64,000 nucleotides of DNA from an uncultured Tenacibaculum sp. (GTDB taxonomy: Bacteria; Bacteroidota; Bacteroidia; Flavobacteriales; Flavobacteriaceae), in contig NZ_CANNGG010000003.1 in NCBI RefSeq assembly GCF_947504135.1, positions 310,001 to 374,000 of the forward strand. The letters are read 5' to 3'. Position numbers and translations under genes: made by a program. The notes under the pieces are model-generated. The model worked only from the letters and a program-made list of their open reading frames with translations. It did not search any database and was not told where the DNA came from. Positions 37,301 to 45,436 of the stretch are shown in pieces (the first letter of the stretch is position 1; each line of letters starts with the position of its first letter).

Positions 37301-38640
37301 TGGCTTTAGCCACATCAGCAGGAGCAGAAGTGCAAAAACCATTAGCTACTGTAGTTATTGGTGGTTTAGTTTCAGCTACTTTATTAACCTTGTTGATATT
37401 GCCAATTTTATATATGTTTTTTGAAACTAAATCGATTAAAAAACCGAATAAAAATACAATAACTGTAGCTCTATTTTTCTTAGGTATTTCATTTGCCAGT
37501 GCTCAACAATCTACCAATGTTTTAATTGAAAAAGAGGCTATCGAATTAGCATTAGCGAAGTCAGTTACATTAAAAAAGGCCACATTAAATATTGAAAAGC
37601 AAAAGACTAACATTGGCGGAGCGATAGTATTAGAACCCTTATCAGTTAACTATCAAACTGTGGGAATTGCACCCAATGCAGATGAAAAAGAATGGAGTAT
37701 AAATCAAAATTTTGGTTCTATTTTATCACATATTAATAGACAAAAACTAGCTAAAACACAAACAGAGTTTGCAAAGCTAAATGCAGATATATCCCAAAGA
37801 CAAGCTGTTTTAAATGTTCGATATTTATACCAGCAATGGCATTATTTATATGCCTTAAAATCCTTGATGGAAGAACAGCAAAAAAATGTAAATGCTATAA
37901 AAAGCATCTCAAATAAGCTACATGAATCAGGAGAAATAGGTGGATTAGAAAATGATGTTACTATTCTACAATCCTTGGGTGTACAGTCACAAAAAAGTAA
38001 TGTATATAAGCAGTTTATTAATATAGAAAATCAGTTAAAATTCTTATTGCAATTAGATAACAAAATTGTGCCAGAAAAAGAATTTCCAAAACCATTACCA
38101 TTACCATTACCAACTATAGAAAGCAATTCGACAATGTTTTTAGATGCTATTAATAAAAGTAATGAAGTTGCAGATAAAAAAGTTGCAGTAGCTAAATCCA
38201 TATATTTTCCAGAAGTTACTGCTGGAATTATTAATAGGAAAGAAGGAAATGCTAACGCATATACAGGTTTTAGAGTAGGCTTAAATATTCCTTTACCGTT
38301 TGGAGGTAATAAAGCAAAAATCAAAAAGCAAAAAATCATAAGAGAAGAGATTGCCTTTGAAAATGAAGCGAAAAAAGTAGCCTTAAAAAATAATAGTAGC
38401 AGTTTGCAATTGCAGGTTGTACAGTTACAATCAGAATTAGAAAGCATCAAAAACACAACCGAACAGGCCCAAAAGTTCATTATAAAATTAGAAACGGCTT
38501 ATAAAGCGGGCGAAATAGATGCTTATCAATACAATCAGAGCTTTAATGCTTATTTTCAAGTAATGCAAAACTATTTACAATTAGTAAACACCTATAATAA
38601 AACAGTTATAGAATATGAATTCTACAACAAAAAATATTAA
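34324..38640 (+). CDS. Heavy-metal RND efflux pump (CusA/CzcA type) fused to an outer-membrane-factor (TolC-like) domain
   Basis: This 1438-residue protein starts with a full HME-RND pump (about residues 1-1040): MLDNIIKFSIKNKLIIGTLVF, PDITNNQVQI, the proton-relay segment GAIDFGIIVDGSVIIVEA, GSEFIPTLDEGDFAAQM and GIALFGVAVLNGIVLI-like late helices. A second signal-like segment (TVALFFLGISFASAQQ, ~1045-1060) is followed by a TolC/CzcC-type domain (~1060-1438) with long helices. Such fusions are known in Bacteroidota. Processing at the inner signal would release a separate channel protein. It exports Cu/Ag or Zn/Co/Cd; the neighbouring SPC-type ATPase favours divalent Zn/Co/Cd. Confidence 0.9.
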   Translation: MLDNIIKFSIKNKLIIGTLVFALIGWGIYSAKQLPIDALPDITNNQVQIITSAPSQSAQDIERLVTFPVEMTMSNIPDVEEIRSFSRFGLSVVTVVFKDNIDIYWARQQISERLIEAKNQIPSGIGTPEMMPVTTGLGEIYQYTLYAKKGYEKQYDAMELRSIQDWIVRRQLLGLEGVADVSSFGGYLKQYEVALIPERLSALNISISDVFSALSKNNQNTGGAYIDKNPKAYFIRSEGLIKTLDDIKNIVVTNTQNGTPVLIRDIGKVQFGNAIRYGAMTRNGEGEVVGAIVMMLKGANSSKVIKNVKERISQIEKSLPEGVEIRPFLDRTKLVNKAIKTVSTNLIEGALIVIFILVLLLGNLRASLIVASVIPLSMLFAISLMNLFGVSGNLMSLGAIDFGIIVDGSVIIVEATLHHLGLRKSGTLLSQSQMDDEVYQSASKIRTSAAFGEIIILIVYLPILALVGIEGKMFKPMAMTVSFAILGAFILSLTYVPMISALFLKKKLVDKKNFSDKIIESIQKVYEPILNFVLTNATKVIIATLLIFSFSIFTFTKMGSEFIPTLDEGDFAAQMMVSTGSSVSHTIKSSEKAEQILLREFPDEVIEVVGKIGSSEIPTDPMPIEAADIMIILSEPDHWTKANSKEELAQKMQEKLEENMVGVTFGFQQPIQMRFNELMTGARQDVVLKVYGEDLDKLISYGNKIAKIIPTVQGAEDLYVEKVGGLQQIVIDYKREQLARYGLAIQDVNTTINAAFAGQNAGTVYEGEKRYDLVVRLQKSSRSSIEDIKKLYVTMSNGMQIPLASVAEISFKTGPNQIQRDDAKRRLTVGFNVRGRDVASIVSEVKKNIEEKVQFDAGYYVTYGGTFKNLEEARTRLGVAVPVALLLIFMLLYITFKSVKQSLLIFMAIPMSAIGGIFALWLRDMPFSISAGIGFIALFGVAVLNGIVLIAEFNRLKKDGMTNVVDIIKKGTSVRLRPVIMTALVASVGFLPMALATSAGAEVQKPLATVVIGGLVSATLLTLLILPILYMFFETKSIKKPNKNTITVALFFLGISFASAQQSTNVLIEKEAIELALAKSVTLKKATLNIEKQKTNIGGAIVLEPLSVNYQTVGIAPNADEKEWSINQNFGSILSHINRQKLAKTQTEFAKLNADISQRQAVLNVRYLYQQWHYLYALKSLMEEQQKNVNAIKSISNKLHESGEIGGLENDVTILQSLGVQSQKSNVYKQFINIENQLKFLLQLDNKIVPEKEFPKPLPLPLPTIESNSTMFLDAINKSNEVADKKVAVAKSIYFPEVTAGIINRKEGNANAYTGFRVGLNIPLPFGGNKAKIKKQKIIREEIAFENEAKKVALKNNSSSLQLQVVQLQSELESIKNTTEQAQKFIIKLETAYKAGEIDAYQYNQSFNAYFQVMQNYLQLVNTYNKTVIEYEFYNKKY

Positions 38641-38644
38641 ACAA

Positions 38645-39844
38645 ATGAAAAGAATAATAATATTATTTATGGTAATTTCAGCTGTAATAAGCTGTAAATC
38701 AAAACATGAAGATGATCACAATCATGAAAAAGAACAATCCAGAATTGTAAAGTCTGAAGAGGATAAAGGTGATTCGGAAGAACATTCAGAAAATGAAATT
38801 CACTTAAACGCTACTCAAATAAAATCGGCAAACATACAAACCGATAGTATTCGTGAACGAAATATTCGTGAGCGCATTGAAGTTACAGGGAGTATTGAAG
38901 TGCCTCCACAAAGTAAAGCAACTGTATATGCTCCATTAGAGGCCTTTGTTTATAAAACAGATTTGTTGCCAGGAGATAAAGTTCATAAAGGACAAACAGT
39001 AGCAATTTTACAGCATCCTAATTTTACCGATTTACAATACAACTACTTAGAAGCAATAAACAAACATTCTTTAGCAAAATCCGAATATGATAGAAAGAAG
39101 ATGTTATTTGAAAAAGACATTGCTTCAAAAAAGTCGTTCCAAATGGCTCAAAGTGTGTACTTATCTGCAAAAAGTTTAGTAGACAGTTATGCATCACAAC
39201 TGAAAATGGCAGGAATTTCACCCACTATTGTTAGAAATAGTGGTATACAACAATATGTTTATGTAAAAGCACCAATTTCTGGTTACGTTGTAGAGAACAA
39301 CCTAAATAAAGGAAAATTTTTAGAAGCAAATTCGGAAATGATGGAAATTATAGATAACGATCATAAACATGCTGAACTCAATGTGTTTGGTTCTGATATA
39401 TCAAGATTAAAGATTAAAGATGAGTTTGTATTTAAACCTAATGGTATAGATAGAGAATATAACGGTTATATTAAATTGATTAGTCAAAAAGTTAATGACC
39501 AAACAAAAACTGTTAATGTTCATGGGCATTTCGAAGATGAACAACAATTACTAAGAGCGGGTACATTTATAAATGCTGAAATTTTGTTAGGTGGTGAAAA
39601 TAAGACCACAGTACCAGAAGAAGCCATTGTAGATATTGAAGGTGAAAAGTTTATATTCATGGCTGAAAGTAATGAGGAATTTATTCCATTAGAAGTCACA
39701 ATTGGAAGTACCGATAATGGGTTTACAGAATTAAAAACTATTCAAGAAAATAACTTTAACATTAATATAGTAACCAGCGGTGCACATTTTTTAAAAGGTG
39801 AATTACTTAAAAAAGCTGGAGGAATGGAAGGACATGCGCATTAG
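38645..39844 (+). CDS. Periplasmic adaptor (membrane-fusion) lipoprotein of the metal RND pump
   Basis: This 399-residue adaptor has a lipoprotein signal (MKRIIILFMVISAVISCKS) and a His/Asp/Glu-rich linker (KHEDDHNHEKE). The adaptor core begins at RIEVTGSIEVPPQSKATVYAPLEAFV (barrel-sandwich) with GDKVHKGQTVAILQHP, a coiled coil (YNYLEAINKHSLAKSEYDRKK), and the second half APISGYVVENNLNKGKFLEAN. It couples pump to channel. The start at 38645 lies 4 bases after the pump stop; an ATG at 38615 overlaps the pump and adds a non-signal leader. Confidence 0.9.
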   Translation: MKRIIILFMVISAVISCKSKHEDDHNHEKEQSRIVKSEEDKGDSEEHSENEIHLNATQIKSANIQTDSIRERNIRERIEVTGSIEVPPQSKATVYAPLEAFVYKTDLLPGDKVHKGQTVAILQHPNFTDLQYNYLEAINKHSLAKSEYDRKKMLFEKDIASKKSFQMAQSVYLSAKSLVDSYASQLKMAGISPTIVRNSGIQQYVYVKAPISGYVVENNLNKGKFLEANSEMMEIIDNDHKHAELNVFGSDISRLKIKDEFVFKPNGIDREYNGYIKLISQKVNDQTKTVNVHGHFEDEQQLLRAGTFINAEILLGGENKTTVPEEAIVDIEGEKFIFMAESNEEFIPLEVTIGSTDNGFTELKTIQENNFNINIVTSGAHFLKGELLKKAGGMEGHAH

Positions 39845-39896
39845 CAGAATAGTCGATACCATTTATATAAGATGATCATTAATATTTATTAAAAAA

Positions 39897-41879
39897 ATGT
39901 CACAACAAAAACATACTAAAAACGACGGACACAATCACGAAAATCACGGTGGATTTTTAGGTGAAAATACAGAGCTTTATTTTGCTATTGGAAGTGGAGT
40001 TTTCTTTTTCGCAGGATTAATTATAGAAAAATTAACCAACTTACCAGCCAACTATGCACTGATAAGTTTTATTATTTCCTTTTTTCTTGGTGGATTTTTT
40101 ACAACTAAAGAAGCCATCGAAAAAATAGGCAAAGGACAGTTTGAAATAGACTTTTTAATGCTAGTAGCCGCAGCAGGTGCCGCCTATCTTGGAAAATGGG
40201 AAGAAGGTGCAATGCTTTTATTTTTATTTAGTATTGGGCACGCTCTCGAAGAATATGCAATGGGTAGAGCCAAAAAATCTATTCAAGCATTGGGCGAATT
40301 ATCACCTAAAAAGGCACTTGTAAAGCGCAATAATACAACGGTTGAAGTTCCTGTTGAAGACCTTAAAATAAACGATATAATCGTGGTAAAACCCAACACC
40401 AAAATTTCGGCAGACGGTGTTATTATAAAAGGAAATTCGAGTATCAATCAAGCATCAATAACTGGCGAAAGTATGCCTGTTGACAAAAAAGCGATTGTAA
40501 ATACCAATACTATTTCAAATTTTGAAACAATAAATGCAGAAAACAAGGTGTTTACAGGAACAATAAATGGCGACAATGCACTCGAAGTACAAGTATTGCG
40601 ATTAAGTAAAGATAGTACCATTGCACGATTGGTAAAAATGGTGAGCGAAGCCGAAGACCAAAAATCGCCAACACAATTATTAACCAAAAAATTTGAAAAG
40701 TGGTTTGTTCCAGCGGTAATCATTTTAGTCGTTGCCTTGTGTTTTGCATATTTAGTTATTGACGAAACACCAAAAGAAAGCCTTTACAGAGCCATTGCTG
40801 TTTTAGTAGCATCAAGCCCTTGTGCTTTGGCAATTTCTACACCAAGTGCGGTGTTAAGTGGTATTGCAAGAGGTGCTAAAGGCGGTGTATTAATTAAAGG
40901 CGGACGTGCATTAGAAGACCTCGGAAACCTTACCACTATTGCTTTTGACAAAACAGGAACACTAACAGAGGGAAAACCAAAACTAACCAACGCTATTGCT
41001 CTAAACGGTTTTAATCAAGACGAATTTTTAAAACTGGTTTTAGAAGTTGAAAGTTTAAGTAATCATCCTTTAGCAAAGGCTATTTCAAAAGATATAAAAG
41101 CGAATTATCAATTAACAACCCAAAACAAAGCAAGCAATATCAAAGCTATTCAAGGTAAAGGTATTTCAGCAAATTATAATAATGGCGAAGTGTTTATTGG
41201 AAACGAAACCTTAATGATTGATAAAAACATTACTGTGTCTTCAGAAATAAAAATGCAAGCCAACGACTTACTAAAAAACGGACATACAGCAATGCTTGTC
41301 GCCTTTAATAATAAATTAATCGGTTTGTTAAGTGTAATGGATGTACCACGCGAACACGCCAAAAGTACCTTGCTAAAACTAAAAGAAATGGGCATTAAAA
41401 AAATGATAATGCTTACAGGCGACCATCAAAATGTTGCCGATAGTATTGCTAAACAAATTGGGTTAACCGAAGCAAAAGGAAGTTTACTTCCAGAAGATAA
41501 GGTAACTGCGATTAAAGCACTAAAACAACGTGATAGTAAAATAGCAATGGTAGGCGACGGTGTAAACGATGCACCTGCAATGGCAAACAGTACAGTGGGT
41601 ATTGCAATGGGCGCAATGGGTAGCGATGTTGCGTTAGAAACTGCCGATGTTGCCTTAATGTCAGACAAAATTGAAAACCTACCTTTTGTAATTGGATTAA
41701 GCCGAACATCAAAATCAATTATCAAGCAAAACCTTTGGATGAGTTTAGGAATTGTCGCCATATTAATACCTTTAACACTTACAGGAATTGCCAAAATCGG
41801 ACCAGCAATGTTATTGCACGAAGGCTCTACACTATTGGTGGTTTTTAACGCGTTGCGTTTATTGAGGTATAAAGAATAA
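39897..41879 (+). CDS. Heavy-metal-translocating P-type ATPase (P1B-4-like, Zn/Co/Cd)
   Basis: This 660-residue inner-membrane exporter has no N-terminal HMA domain but a His-rich tail (KNDGHNHENHGG). The catalytic Asp is 351 (FDKTGTLTEGKPK), TGES is the actuator loop and GDGVNDAPA the hinge. The metal site reads SPC (Cys 309) in place of CPC, and the last helix carries HEGST. SPC with HEGxT is the P1B-4 pattern associated with Co, Zn or Fe. It follows the adaptor gene by 52 bases in the same direction. Its codon use looks different from the pump gene (more GGC/GCC), hinting at a separate origin. Confidence 0.9.
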   Translation: MSQQKHTKNDGHNHENHGGFLGENTELYFAIGSGVFFFAGLIIEKLTNLPANYALISFIISFFLGGFFTTKEAIEKIGKGQFEIDFLMLVAAAGAAYLGKWEEGAMLLFLFSIGHALEEYAMGRAKKSIQALGELSPKKALVKRNNTTVEVPVEDLKINDIIVVKPNTKISADGVIIKGNSSINQASITGESMPVDKKAIVNTNTISNFETINAENKVFTGTINGDNALEVQVLRLSKDSTIARLVKMVSEAEDQKSPTQLLTKKFEKWFVPAVIILVVALCFAYLVIDETPKESLYRAIAVLVASSPCALAISTPSAVLSGIARGAKGGVLIKGGRALEDLGNLTTIAFDKTGTLTEGKPKLTNAIALNGFNQDEFLKLVLEVESLSNHPLAKAISKDIKANYQLTTQNKASNIKAIQGKGISANYNNGEVFIGNETLMIDKNITVSSEIKMQANDLLKNGHTAMLVAFNNKLIGLLSVMDVPREHAKSTLLKLKEMGIKKMIMLTGDHQNVADSIAKQIGLTEAKGSLLPEDKVTAIKALKQRDSKIAMVGDGVNDAPAMANSTVGIAMGAMGSDVALETADVALMSDKIENLPFVIGLSRTSKSIIKQNLWMSLGIVAILIPLTLTGIAKIGPAMLLHEGSTLLVVFNALRLLRYKE

Positions 41880-41911
41880 TTTGTTTTAGAAATTATTTAG
41901 TAGAAAATTTT

Positions 41912-41947
41912 GCAGATGTCGTAGATACGGCATCTGCCTTGTTTTTA
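41912..41947 (+). terminator. Terminator of the metal-efflux operon
   Basis: Stem GCAGATGTCG / CGGCATCTGC (41912-41921 with 41928-41937) with one G-T pair, then CTTGTTTTTA. Confidence 0.8.
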
Positions 41948-41995
41948 TTAAAGATCATATTTTTATAGTGGTTTTAATCTTAAAACTCGTTCAAA

Positions 41996-42349
41996 ATGAT
42001 AAAAACAAATAATTTAGTTACGCTAAACGCAAGTCCGAGTGATGATGAATATTTAGCAAGTGTATATTTAGAGTTTGATGAACAAGAGTATTTTACTTTA
42101 GCTTTTTCTGAATATGAAAAAGATGAAGCTATTTACATTGAAAACGCAACTCAATCTCAAAGTATTAGAAGTAATAATATTGATTACAAATTGTCAAATG
42201 ATAGTTTAATATTTTCATTCGATGATGAAATAAGAAAATCATTGAACTTAAAGCATAATACATTTTATGTTTCTTTTGACCTTAATAAAGAAGACCATAA
42301 AAATCTTAAAGAAAGCCTTAAAGCTGTCTTTAAGAATGTAAAAAGCTAA
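41996..42349 (+). CDS. Imm10-like small protein (tentative)
   Basis: This 117-residue acidic cytoplasmic protein opens with LVTLNASPSDDEYLASVYLE, has FDEQEYFTLAFSEYEKDEAIYIENA, and ends in a strand-helix FYVSFDLNKEDHKNLKESLKAVF. The layout resembles Imm10-type immunity proteins, which guard against polymorphic toxins, but the match is by memory and loose. No toxin gene is adjacent. It sits between the metal operon and the virus-like block with its own terminator. Confidence 0.4.
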   Translation: MIKTNNLVTLNASPSDDEYLASVYLEFDEQEYFTLAFSEYEKDEAIYIENATQSQSIRSNNIDYKLSNDSLIFSFDDEIRKSLNLKHNTFYVSFDLNKEDHKNLKESLKAVFKNVKS

Positions 42350-42350
42350 A

Positions 42351-42379
42351 AAAAAGCCACGTGTCCGTGGCTTTTTCTT
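42351..42379. terminator. Bidirectional terminator closing cargo and virus-like block
   Basis: An 11-bp stem AAAAAGCCACG / CGTGGCTTTTT (42351-42361 with 42366-42376), loop TGTC, T run after; lies between convergent genes. Confidence 0.9.
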
Positions 42380-44287
42380 TTAAAATTCTACTTCTTGTAT
42401 TTCTTCTGTACTTGAATTGATATTATTCAACTTTCCCGAATAAATATTATACTGCAACTCCTCCAACGACTTCGTTTGATAGCGGTTTTTATCCGTATAA
42501 ACATAATGCTTTTTATAGTCAGCATCCTTTTCAACAAAGAAAATGCAATCGCCGTCAAAACCGCTTTTAGAACCACCACGCATTTTTCCGTCTGTGGTTT
42601 GCTGAAACACGATTAAAAATAGTTTTCCGTTATACTTTTTTCGTAGGTGTGTATCAACTTCTAATTTGTTATCGAGTTCTTTTAACTTGGCAAAGCTGTC
42701 GATTACGATAACATCATTTTCTTTAATCAATTTATCGAGTTGACTTAAATTTTTGATTTCGGCATTGTCGATGTTTTCTTCAGCTTTTTTATTGAAGTAC
42801 ATATCTACCTTATCCCAATACACCTTACTATCGGGGTGTTCTTCCATTGATGCGTGTCCGACCTTATATTTTTGAGCGAGAATATTCATAAATCGAAACG
42901 CAAATCGAGTTTTTCCGCTTCCTTGTTTTCCTGCAATTGTCAATACCAAACTTTCTTTTGATTTGATTTCCAAATCACCTAAAAAAGTCGCTAAATCTTT
43001 GTCCTGTATATCGTACATTTCAAAGGTTTTATTTTTTCGCTGACTACGTTTGTAAGCTAATGAATTACGCTTTTTAGGTGCTGAAACTTCACTTACAATC
43101 GGCTGTGCTAAAATTGGTTTTTTACGAGTGCTTTTCGTTACATATACCAATTGCTTTGGGGGTAATTTTGGTGTCGGTTTTGTGGTTACTTTTTTAATCT
43201 CTCGATAAAATTTCGGCTCTTTGTTTTCATCTACTTGTAAAAGATAATCAACGGCTTTTTGGGCTTCGGTTGCTGAACGCATCAACAAGGTTTTATCCTC
43301 GCCCATAAATTGTAATGCCATTTGCCAATTCTTTAAATAGTCGGCGTGGTTTTGTTGAGTTTTCCACAAAATACCTGCCTGTGCTGATAAGAACACCGCA
43401 CCAAACTCGGCGATTAATTCCTCTTTCGCATACGGAACAGAACCAAACGGATTTCCTAAAGGTCGGTTTAAACGGCTCGGATGCCCTGTGCTGTGTATCA
43501 TTTCGTGAAATAACGTGCTGTAATAGTTTTCACTTTTGTAAAAGGCTTCGTAATTCGGCATTTTAACAACATCGTGTAAGCCGTTATAACTCGCTCCTTT
43601 GTAGCCGTGTTTTATTTTCGCTGTGTTCTTCGGAAAGTTTTTGATTATCAATTCCGCCATTTGATTTTTCGCATCGGTATTGATTGCATCATCTTTCGGC
43701 AAAAATCCTAACCTTAATTTATCTAACTCGGATAAACTATCGAGTTTAAAATCTATTCCCTCGATGTCTTCGCCGTTGAAAATTTTGTAGTATTTTAAAA
43801 TAGGTATGGTTTCCACCAATACGTCAAAATGACTATCGTTTAAACCTTTTGATTTTAAATGTTGTATCATTTTTCCTTTGTTGTAAGTAGCTAATTCATC
43901 TTTCTTTTCTTTTCCCTCGAACTTGTATAAACGTGTGAAGTACACCACCATTTGACCTTTTGCACCCAGTCGAATTTTACCGCCTTTTTCATTTATCTGC
44001 TTCCTGGTTAAGAAGTATGGATTTTTAAAAACTGTGTACGGATTTCCGTTTTTGAGCAATAACACATTCACACCTCGATAGGTTTTATTACTGATAAAGT
44101 TTGCAGGCATTTGATAACCGCCGTAAAAGAAGTCTTGATTCCAACCGAGTTCGCCGTCGCCTTTCGATTTGTTGACCGCATCCACCACCATATCGGTAAT
44201 CATTTGATAAATTTGGTCGGGTTTTACAGGCGCATTTAGTGAGTTAATTTCGTTGTCATCTGCTTCGATGTAATCTAAACCTGCCAA
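42380..44287 (-). CDS. ArdC-like ssDNA-binding + zincin metallopeptidase fused to a RecA-like ATPase
   Basis: Residues ~22-130 match the ArdC N-terminal domain (DQIYQMITDMVVDAV, NKTYRGVNVLLL, KGQMVVYFTRLYKFEG). About 190-350 form the zincin domain with HEMIH (261-265) and a downstream Glu (AEFGAVFL, 294). After a basic linker, about 430-610 hold a P-loop ATPase: Walker A GKQGSGKT (453-460), Walker B VIVIDSF (526-532) and a sensor-like VFQQTTDGKMRGG. ArdC proteins protect incoming DNA on plasmids; the added ATPase could handle DNA during replication or packaging (inference). The first ATG-like codon is TTG at 44287. The frame stays open upstream into the preceding gene, so the true start is uncertain. 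Confidence 0.75.
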   Translation of the reverse strand: MAGLDYIEADDNEINSLNAPVKPDQIYQMITDMVVDAVNKSKGDGELGWNQDFFYGGYQMPANFISNKTYRGVNVLLLKNGNPYTVFKNPYFLTRKQINEKGGKIRLGAKGQMVVYFTRLYKFEGKEKKDELATYNKGKMIQHLKSKGLNDSHFDVLVETIPILKYYKIFNGEDIEGIDFKLDSLSELDKLRLGFLPKDDAINTDAKNQMAELIIKNFPKNTAKIKHGYKGASYNGLHDVVKMPNYEAFYKSENYYSTLFHEMIHSTGHPSRLNRPLGNPFGSVPYAKEELIAEFGAVFLSAQAGILWKTQQNHADYLKNWQMALQFMGEDKTLLMRSATEAQKAVDYLLQVDENKEPKFYREIKKVTTKPTPKLPPKQLVYVTKSTRKKPILAQPIVSEVSAPKKRNSLAYKRSQRKNKTFEMYDIQDKDLATFLGDLEIKSKESLVLTIAGKQGSGKTRFAFRFMNILAQKYKVGHASMEEHPDSKVYWDKVDMYFNKKAEENIDNAEIKNLSQLDKLIKENDVIVIDSFAKLKELDNKLEVDTHLRKKYNGKLFLIVFQQTTDGKMRGGSKSGFDGDCIFFVEKDADYKKHYVYTDKNRYQTKSLEELQYNIYSGKLNNINSSTEEIQEVEF

Positions 44288-44337
44288 AAATTCGATTGGT
44301 AAACCTTTGGCAGATTGTGGTGTTTTACTTGCAGGAA

Positions 44338-44772
44338 TTACACCGCTTTTTTTTTCGAGGTAACTTTTACGATGTTACCTCCTGCTTTGTATTTGTAGCC
44401 TTTTTTTAGTCGCCCTGTTGGTGTCAAACCCTCTTTTTGCTTTGTTCCTGCTAATCCTTTTCGATTAGGTTTTGGCACTTGTGGTCGTGCTTTTACAACA
44501 CTACCTTTGATAAAACGCCACCCTTTGCGTAAACGTCCACAACTCGTTAAGGCTTCTTTGTATGCGCCTTTGTGTCTTGGTGCGTTTAACGAAGTCGGAT
44601 AGCTTTTTACTTGAATTGTAAACGTCTTATACTTCGGATTGTCTAACAAGATTTTTGAAAGCCTGTAAACTACTTCCGTATTGTTTTCTTGTTTGGCTTC
44701 TTCGATGAGTTGCTGTAAATATTTTCGGCTGACTTCTTTGCCGTCTAATTGTTGAAATTTCGTTGTTGTCAT
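44338..44772 (-). CDS. Basic protein with two GRLKKG repeats
   Basis: This 144-residue, strongly basic cytoplasmic protein has an N-terminal helical part (KEVSRKYLQQLIEEAKQEN, VVYRLSKILLDN) and two related motifs, CGRLRKGWRFIKGSVVKA and TGRLKKGYKYKAGGNIVKV, separated by about 30 residues. It ends in a lysine run. The shape suggests nucleic-acid binding. No family is recognised. Its last codons contain nine A in a row (44347-44355 on this strand), after which the -1 frame runs into the ArdC/zincin gene. Confidence 0.65.
   Translation of the reverse strand: MTTTKFQQLDGKEVSRKYLQQLIEEAKQENNTEVVYRLSKILLDNPKYKTFTIQVKSYPTSLNAPRHKGAYKEALTSCGRLRKGWRFIKGSVVKARPQVPKPNRKGLAGTKQKEGLTPTGRLKKGYKYKAGGNIVKVTSKKKAV
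44347..44355 (-). promoter_or_regulatory. A9 run, possible -1 slippage site
   Basis: Nine consecutive A (coding strand) lie four codons before the stop of the basic protein. A -1 shift here would read straight into the open frame of the ArdC/zincin-ATPase protein through SGVIPASKTPQSAKGLPIEF. Confidence 0.4.
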
Positions 44773-44833
44773 TGTTTCTTTTTCGATTTTTGATATAGGT
44801 AGATTCCTAAAATTGATACTCCGATTAGGCTAA

Positions 44834-45424
44834 TTACGATAGTCGTTTCGGTACTTTTTTTTTAATCGTGTCGATTAAGCTGATGCCATACTTTTTTGCC
44901 AAATTGAACACTCGACTATTCCAACTTTTTGAAAAGTATTTGTAGTCATCTAATCGGCTGTAATGGTGTAGGCGTTCTTGTCCGATTTTAGCGAATAGTT
45001 GTTGCGGATTTACCGAATTAATCGCCTGTAATGTTTTCGCTCCGATAACGCTATCGACTTTTAAATTCTTACCGAAATAGCGGTTTAATGTTCGTTGCAC
45101 AATGCCTGCGGTAACTCGTGGATTGGCATTTATAGAATGGTCGGCAACCATTTCCGCCACCGCTTGACTTTGAATTGCATCGCCTTTGATTGCATCCCAA
45201 AAGTGAATTTTAAAAAGTTGATGCGCTTCGGTTTGGGTAATGCTTTTCATATCCGCAATAGTCGGCGGTCTGCCAATTACTTTTTCGTAAAACTTTGCTG
45301 ATACTCCGTAATTCGTTCCCACTCGTTGACGAAGCGAATTGTAATTGCCTTTGTCGTTGGTTAAGTTCTGATAACCGCCCTCTGCTTCTTGTATCGAGTG
45401 CTTAAATAGTTCATAGCTTGCCAT
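44834..45424 (-). CDS. GH108-family phage-type lysozyme
   Basis: This 196-residue muramidase has the GH108 start with the catalytic Glu15 in the E-x-G-G-Y form (EAEGGYQNLTNDKGN), then NYGVSAKFYEKVIGR, and a C-terminal peptidoglycan-binding-like half (ADHSINANPRVTAGIVQRTLN, VDSVIGAKTLQAINS). No signal peptide is visible, so it needs a holin or a pinholin for release. It is the last gene of a lysis group with the spanin-like and holin-like genes upstream at 12 and 16 bases or overlapping. Confidence 0.85.
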   Translation of the reverse strand: MASYELFKHSIQEAEGGYQNLTNDKGNYNSLRQRVGTNYGVSAKFYEKVIGRPPTIADMKSITQTEAHQLFKIHFWDAIKGDAIQSQAVAEMVADHSINANPRVTAGIVQRTLNRYFGKNLKVDSVIGAKTLQAINSVNPQQLFAKIGQERLHHYSRLDDYKYFSKSWNSRVFNLAKKYGISLIDTIKKKVPKRLS

Positions 45425-45436
45425 TTTCTTTTTCTT

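Noticed and set aside
36909..37313. Open frame of 134 codons opposite the RND pump
   Set aside because: It is a mirror of conserved transmembrane coding sequence, without a start context or family.
42380..44287. FtsK/HerA-type packaging ATPase
   Set aside because: Walker A GKQGSGKT and the QTTDGK loop look RecA-like; no arginine-finger pattern of the FtsK group was seen, so I did not name it a packaging ATPase.
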